DNA of 64,000 nt. It comes from Stictocephala bisonia (lineage: Eukaryota; Arthropoda; Insecta; Hemiptera; Membracidae). Below are positions 59,640 to 64,000 of this stretch, piece by piece. The number at the start of each line of letters is the position of its first letter. Position 1 is the stretch's first letter. The notes under the pieces are model-generated. The model made no database searches and was not told the DNA's origin. It was given only the letters and a program-made list of their open reading frames with translations. The position numbers and the translations under genes are program-made. The stretch is taken from the NCBI GenBank assembly GCA_035578905.1, contig JAQJVL010000048.1:898001-962000 (forward strand), in the 5' to 3' direction.

Positions 59640-60790
59640 AGTGATCTCCTGTCACAAAGCTAAGTTCAATCCATCGAGCCATTTAAGACCTGCCTCTCCG
59701 ATTCTGTTTATGCTAGCTAACCCCTTCGTAAAACAGCTCAAGGGGCACTCTGTAACTATGTGATCTGTTTTTTTGGATATACTTGCCATAATCAAGTGAC
59801 TTAACTATGAGCCAATCCCCATTTATACATCCATTCTGAAGTTTGACATCCTGTGTAATGGTAGGTGTGGGGTATTCAGGATCTTACTGACATTTTTAAG
59901 TAGTGCCTCCTGAAGTCTTATCTGTGGAGGAGCTATAAGGAGCACAGCACCGGGAGCCAAGAAAGTGCCAAGAAGTTACCATGAGAGTGCCACTAATAGC
60001 TCTCATAACCTTATTAAGTTGGACATCAGTTGCTTTAGTGTGTACACTGTTTAGACATACGCGAACACTGTATTCAGCAGCTGTACGCAGGACGTGCGCG
60101 TTTGCTTTCCAAGTTCGGGTGATACAATGAAGTACATTTTCCCTGGTTTTAATTTTAGCTACTGATTTTTGAGTTTATCTCTAAACGTAAAAACACCAAT
60201 GATCGATCTAACGTTAATCCCACGTACTGTGGATGATCGTCATGATGAAGTTTTATGTTATTTAGAAATATGTTTAATTTTTTATCATCCCATCTGTGTT
60301 ATAAGCCGCTGTAAGATCAATAAAAGCTGCAAATGTTTTCAGCTTCTTTTCAAACCCATTCTTGATATATGATAGCAGAGATAGGATTTGGTCACTAAAA
60401 CTTCGGCCAGGGCGAAAACCAGCCTGCTTGACTGTAACATTAGAACTGTGAATGAGTTATATTCTATTGTATAATAGGCTTTCTAGCAACTTATAACAAA
60501 CACTAAGAAGAGGCATTGGGCGATAACTTTCCACTCGTTAAAGATCTTTTGATAGGCTTCAGAACTACTAATAATTTTGATCTCTTGAATGCTATTGAAA
60601 AATTTATTGTATTAATGACAAAATCCATAGTGTAACAGCATGCGACATAAATTCCGGAAAGATACCATCAATACCGGCTGCCTTCCCTGATAGTGTAGCG
60701 GAAATCATCCTGTCTATCTCTACCTCCGTGAACTTTCTGGGGACTTCAAGGGGTGCCATTTGACTATCTTTTAGGACTTTTAAATAAAAA
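59640..60790 (-). pseudogene. Second non-LTR retrotransposon reverse transcriptase, decayed 3' part
   Basis: Read from high to low coordinates on the minus strand, recognisable RT pieces occur in order: SGKAAGIDGIFPEF (about 60700), RVESYRPMPLLSVCYKLLES (about 60530), KQAGFRPGRSFSDQILSLLS (about 60430) and FAAFIDLTAAYN with the motif A Asp (about 60310). C-terminal pieces follow: AHTLRSSALALVYSAAEYCA (about 60060), LPWLPVLCNIAPPQIR (about 59930), and the terminal HIVTECPLSC...WLDGL near 59760-59650. The signature differs from the element at 19190-22690, so this is a separate family; the clade is not settled (LOA/I-like pol proteins have similar text). Frameshifts and stops are frequent. The FxDD catalytic block was not found and may be deleted between about 60300 and 60130. 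Confidence 0.75.
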
Positions 60791-61900
60791 TATATTAGAA
60801 TTAATATGAAATCTATTTGTCATATGATCTGGAATATATATTTTTGCTTAAAGCTATATATTTGAGTGGTAACCAATATGAAGTGTAATGTTGAATAAAA
60901 TCAGACATGGGTACTTTGTCCACATTCTATTATATTCAAAATGCAGTGAGATTTTTAGGATCTGAAAATAACTGACATTCCTCTTGAATGTATTGCGGTT
61001 ATAGAGTTTATTTAACACAATGTTTTACTGTTTTTGTTAATTTTTTTTTATATTAAGGATTAATGTAATGAAACAATCGAAGAACGCTTGGCTTTCAAGC
61101 ATAAAATATCTACTAATTATTGTCATGGCATTGTCATGTATGTTGTGTGCACTAAACGACATGCAACATTGTTACCACACAAATAATTTTCCTAGCTAAA
61201 ATATTTGCATAGATTTTTTTATGTTCCATTTAATTTTAAGTAAAGTAAAATAATATGAAGATTATTATTCTGAAGAAGAACTTCTGGATAGCACGATAAA
61301 CTTATTTAGAAAAATAATTATGACATTTTAGGCAAAATTGTTACTGGATCAATAAAATTTAAATTATTAAGTTAAAACGATACAATATTTTATTTATAAT
61401 TATTAATACTTCAAGCAGTATCTAATTAGTCAGCAGTAACTCACATGTGGTGCAATCCATCGATGGTTTAAACATCGCTCCACTCATCAAACACTTAAAA
61501 ACGGATCTGGGTTGAAATTATCGTATCATTAATCAAACATATCTTGATAACTAATCGATTACATCTCCAATTGATAACTTTATTGGCTATCAAGGCTTTA
61601 TTGATAGTTATTGGCTAAACTAGGCAATATCATAATGAAACTATTAAAACACACGAACTTTGGATGCTGTAAACCTAATAAAAGTTGTAACAGTTAATAT
61701 GAAGCTCAATGTTTACAGTTGTCTGTAGTACTAAATGACATGTCCAGTAGCTGGCCAATGTAATCGTTGGGAACCCTTAACTAGTAGAATCATTGGACAT
61801 AGAATAGTCTTTGTTTGTGATTAATTATAGAATGTAATGTATAATTGAGGTACATTTCATATATAAGTATTTATTAGATATGTGTCAAGACGGTTTTTTC
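60791..61900. other. AT-rich non-coding DNA, no gene seen
   Basis: No gene seen. 61440-61600 is the weak relative of the repeat at 48750-48900. Confidence 0.45.
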
Positions 61901-61904
61901 ATAA

Positions 61905-61998
61905 ATACCAATTTACGCGTATGGCAGGGTGGGTGGGTCAATACCCCTGTGCATGTATGGGAGGGTGGGTGAGTCAATACCACTGTGCATGTATGGAA
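61905..61998 (+). repeat. GGGT-type minisatellite, two units
   Basis: Two diverged units of CAATACC-CTGTGCATGTATGG plus AGGGTGGGTG-GT, related to 42872-43040. The G runs are fewer, so quadruplex potential is weaker. Confidence 0.75.
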
Positions 61999-62329
61999 TA
62001 TGGATGCTAAGCAAAGATTAATGTAATTTAAAACTGTGTACAGGATGTAAATATATAAATAAAAAAATCCGGTTGTTTCACAATTCCAAGAGTAAAATTA
62101 AATATTTATCAACATGTCTTAAATACATTAATATATAGTAGCTATTACTACTAAACAACACGTATTCAATGACAGCTCATAGTGTTTCCGACAACATGAC
62201 CTCTGTAGCATCTGTTCATACATTATTAGACATTGCTAAACTAATAAACTAGTATCCACTTTCTTATTATTCCACTCTTACTATAAAAATAAATTTAAAA
62301 AATAAAATAAAAGGGAGGTCTGATTTTTT

Positions 62330-62560
62330 AAAGAGGAAGTGAGGGGCAAGAAAACCCCTCTTACACATAACCTGGAGCCCAACGGCTTAAAGATGGCTTC
62401 TGAACCACTACTTGTCAAGGCTACGAGTACGGGTCTTTCTTACCCGTCTCCATGGAACGAACAGTCACGCAGTCATTTTGTGATGACTTTGGAACTCTCC
62501 GCTAGGGCCACCGGCATTAAATGTATGTTTATCACCCGTCCAATAAAGTAATTTAGTTTT
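62330..62560 (+). other. GC-richer block with an unrecognised 70-codon frame
   Basis: 62339-62551 is open for 70 codons in a patch clearly less AT-rich than its flanks. The product would contain MASEPLLVKATSTGLSYPSP and begin MRGKKTPLTHN. No family, signal peptide or membrane segment is recognised. It may be a piece of a transposon or a host exon; neither can be shown from sequence alone. Confidence 0.2.
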
Positions 62561-62599
62561 GTAAAGTATCGCTGAATAAATTTTTAGCGTGTACTTGGG

Positions 62600-63180
62600 T
62601 TAAACATATGGTCTCTTAATTTTCACAGGATTGAAATAAGAATCAATGAAAATAAGTAAATTCTTCAAATTAACAGCAGGGTTAAAAATACCCCATGTGT
62701 TTTAAAAAGGGACTAGTACCATGAAGAAGGGGAAAAAGCTACCAATAATCACATTTCTTAAGTAGATATTTTGGGTCCAATTATAAGATAACTGTGTAAT
62801 AAATGAAATACCTTTGTGTCTCGCGCTTAAGAATATCATCAAGGTCATGTAGGCTTGATAAGTGATTCGTTGTGAAATATCACCCGTATCAGGTAAGTGA
62901 GAGGTTGCTGTTTCCTTTAAATAGGCGTTAACTGATAGCAGGAACACAAGATATTTTATACATTATTTTCTACTGAAATATATTGAAGAGTGAAGCCAAC
63001 GAAGTAAAATATTGAAAAGTAAGAAAAACTATTTGAAACATTTAATTATCCAGGCTAGAAAAATTAGTGCAATATAACAAATCCAAATATCAAAGATTTT
63101 TTAGTAGGAACATTGAACATATTATTTAATAATTTTACCTCCAATTTATTTTTTTAAATTATTTTGGAGTATTCAGCAGC
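62600..63180. other. Non-coding DNA, no gene seen
   Basis: AT-rich. An 81-codon minus-strand frame (62702-62947) is unrecognised. Confidence 0.45.
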
Positions 63181-63181
63181 A

Positions 63182-63730
63182 TATTTAATAAAAATAATAC
63201 TTATATACATTTATTATACATTTTAAAACTTTTAATTTAAATTGTCAAATGATACTTTATAAGGGCATTTGAAATATATGCCTACCGTATTTATTCAACT
63301 TGGTGTTTGTATGTTATATATTAAGATTAATAATAAAAGTACTGATAAATTAACGATTCAATACAATAGTTTTTTAATTTACTACATTATGACTTCTTAC
63401 TATTAATTTATTTAAATTATTCAACTTACTTACATAACCCCAAGCAAGGACAGATCAGCATAGTTACTATAAAAAAGTACAAATATAAATTTACTATATA
63501 TTTTAAAAATTTTTTCAATTGTCAAATGATACTTTATATTGGCATTTTATACTATATAGTATTTATGTAATTTAGTGTTTACATACTATATAATAATACG
63601 GACTAAACAATTACTGATAAATTTACGATTCAAAACGATCGTTTTTTAATTTATTACATTATAACTTCTTGCGATTAGTTTACTTATATTATTCAACTTA
63701 CTTACATAACCCCAAGCAAGGAAAAGAGCT
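63182..63730 (+). repeat. Diverged tandem duplication, unit about 280 bp
   Basis: 63182-63455 and 63462-63730 are diverged direct copies. Shared blocks in order are AATTGTCAAATGATACTTTAT, GATAAATT-ACGATTCAA, GTTTTTTAATTTA-TACATTA, and ATTCAACTTACTTACATAACC then CCAAGCAAGGA. The last block is the best conserved. No coding potential was seen. Confidence 0.8.
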
Positions 63731-64000
63731 CAAAAAAAAAAAAGTTATTAAATAAGGTATGTAAAAATCTCCAAAGAAAATTCACCCTATCAATTAACGT
63801 TTACAAAAAGGAAAATGAACAGTTTGGATTGAGTTTCACGATATTAAAAGGAAATAATTGGTTCCATAATGTTCTAAAAGAAGGGTCTTACATTAGGATG
63901 AGGATTGTTAAAGCAATTTATTTAAGTGCTCATCTTATTGAAATGCCCTTAGCTACCCTTATTTATATTATTTAAATAGCAGAGTTTATTTATTTACAGA
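63731..64000. other. AT-rich non-coding DNA, no gene seen
   Basis: Nothing recognised up to the window edge. Confidence 0.5.

Overview
The window is AT-rich, gene-poor eukaryotic DNA. It reads as part of an animal nuclear genome, most likely an insect. The mix of CR1/Jockey-like and other non-LTR retrotransposons, a Mutator-like transposon, Tc1-like and Helitron-like remnants, tRNA-derived SINEs and long satellites is typical of large hemipteran genomes, but that placement is inference. I found no host protein-coding gene, rRNA or functional tRNA. Every recognisable protein belongs to a mobile element, and all are broken. The window could be intergenic or lie inside a very long intron.

Layout. 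1-8450: AT-rich DNA with a dispersed repeat (916-1285), a long (TA)n tract and the 3' end of a non-LTR element (about 3695-4090, minus strand). 8455-11045: a Mutator-like DNA transposon bounded by short inverted repeats; its transposase frame is intact except for two in-frame stops. 13890-14230: a GC-rich foldback element. 19190-22690: a minus-strand CR1/Jockey-like element with an A/T-rich tail, endonuclease and reverse-transcriptase pieces split by frameshifts. 24530-24660: a degenerate SINE. 29150-30256: a Helitron-like element, with a related copy inverted near 32732-33252.

The middle holds the most unusual structure. Repeat family X occurs at 31049-32617 with three copies of a 38-bp tandem unit, and again at 40668-42345 with nineteen. 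The second X copy is flanked by two almost identical 498-bp direct repeats and carries a 102-bp hairpin insertion with 11-bp target-site duplications. A foldback MITE lies at 35668-36051. A 68-bp satellite (21 units) fills 37203-38630. A G-quadruplex-forming minisatellite lies at 42872-43040.

The right part has a decayed Tc1-like transposase (about 49298-50060), a roughly 105-bp satellite of 47 units (50841-55797), a tRNA-derived SINE (about 59175-59320), a decayed non-LTR reverse transcriptase (about 59640-60790, minus strand) and a diverged ~280-bp tandem duplication (63182-63730). The genes do not form a pathway. The window is best read as layered transposon insertions plus local tandem amplification.
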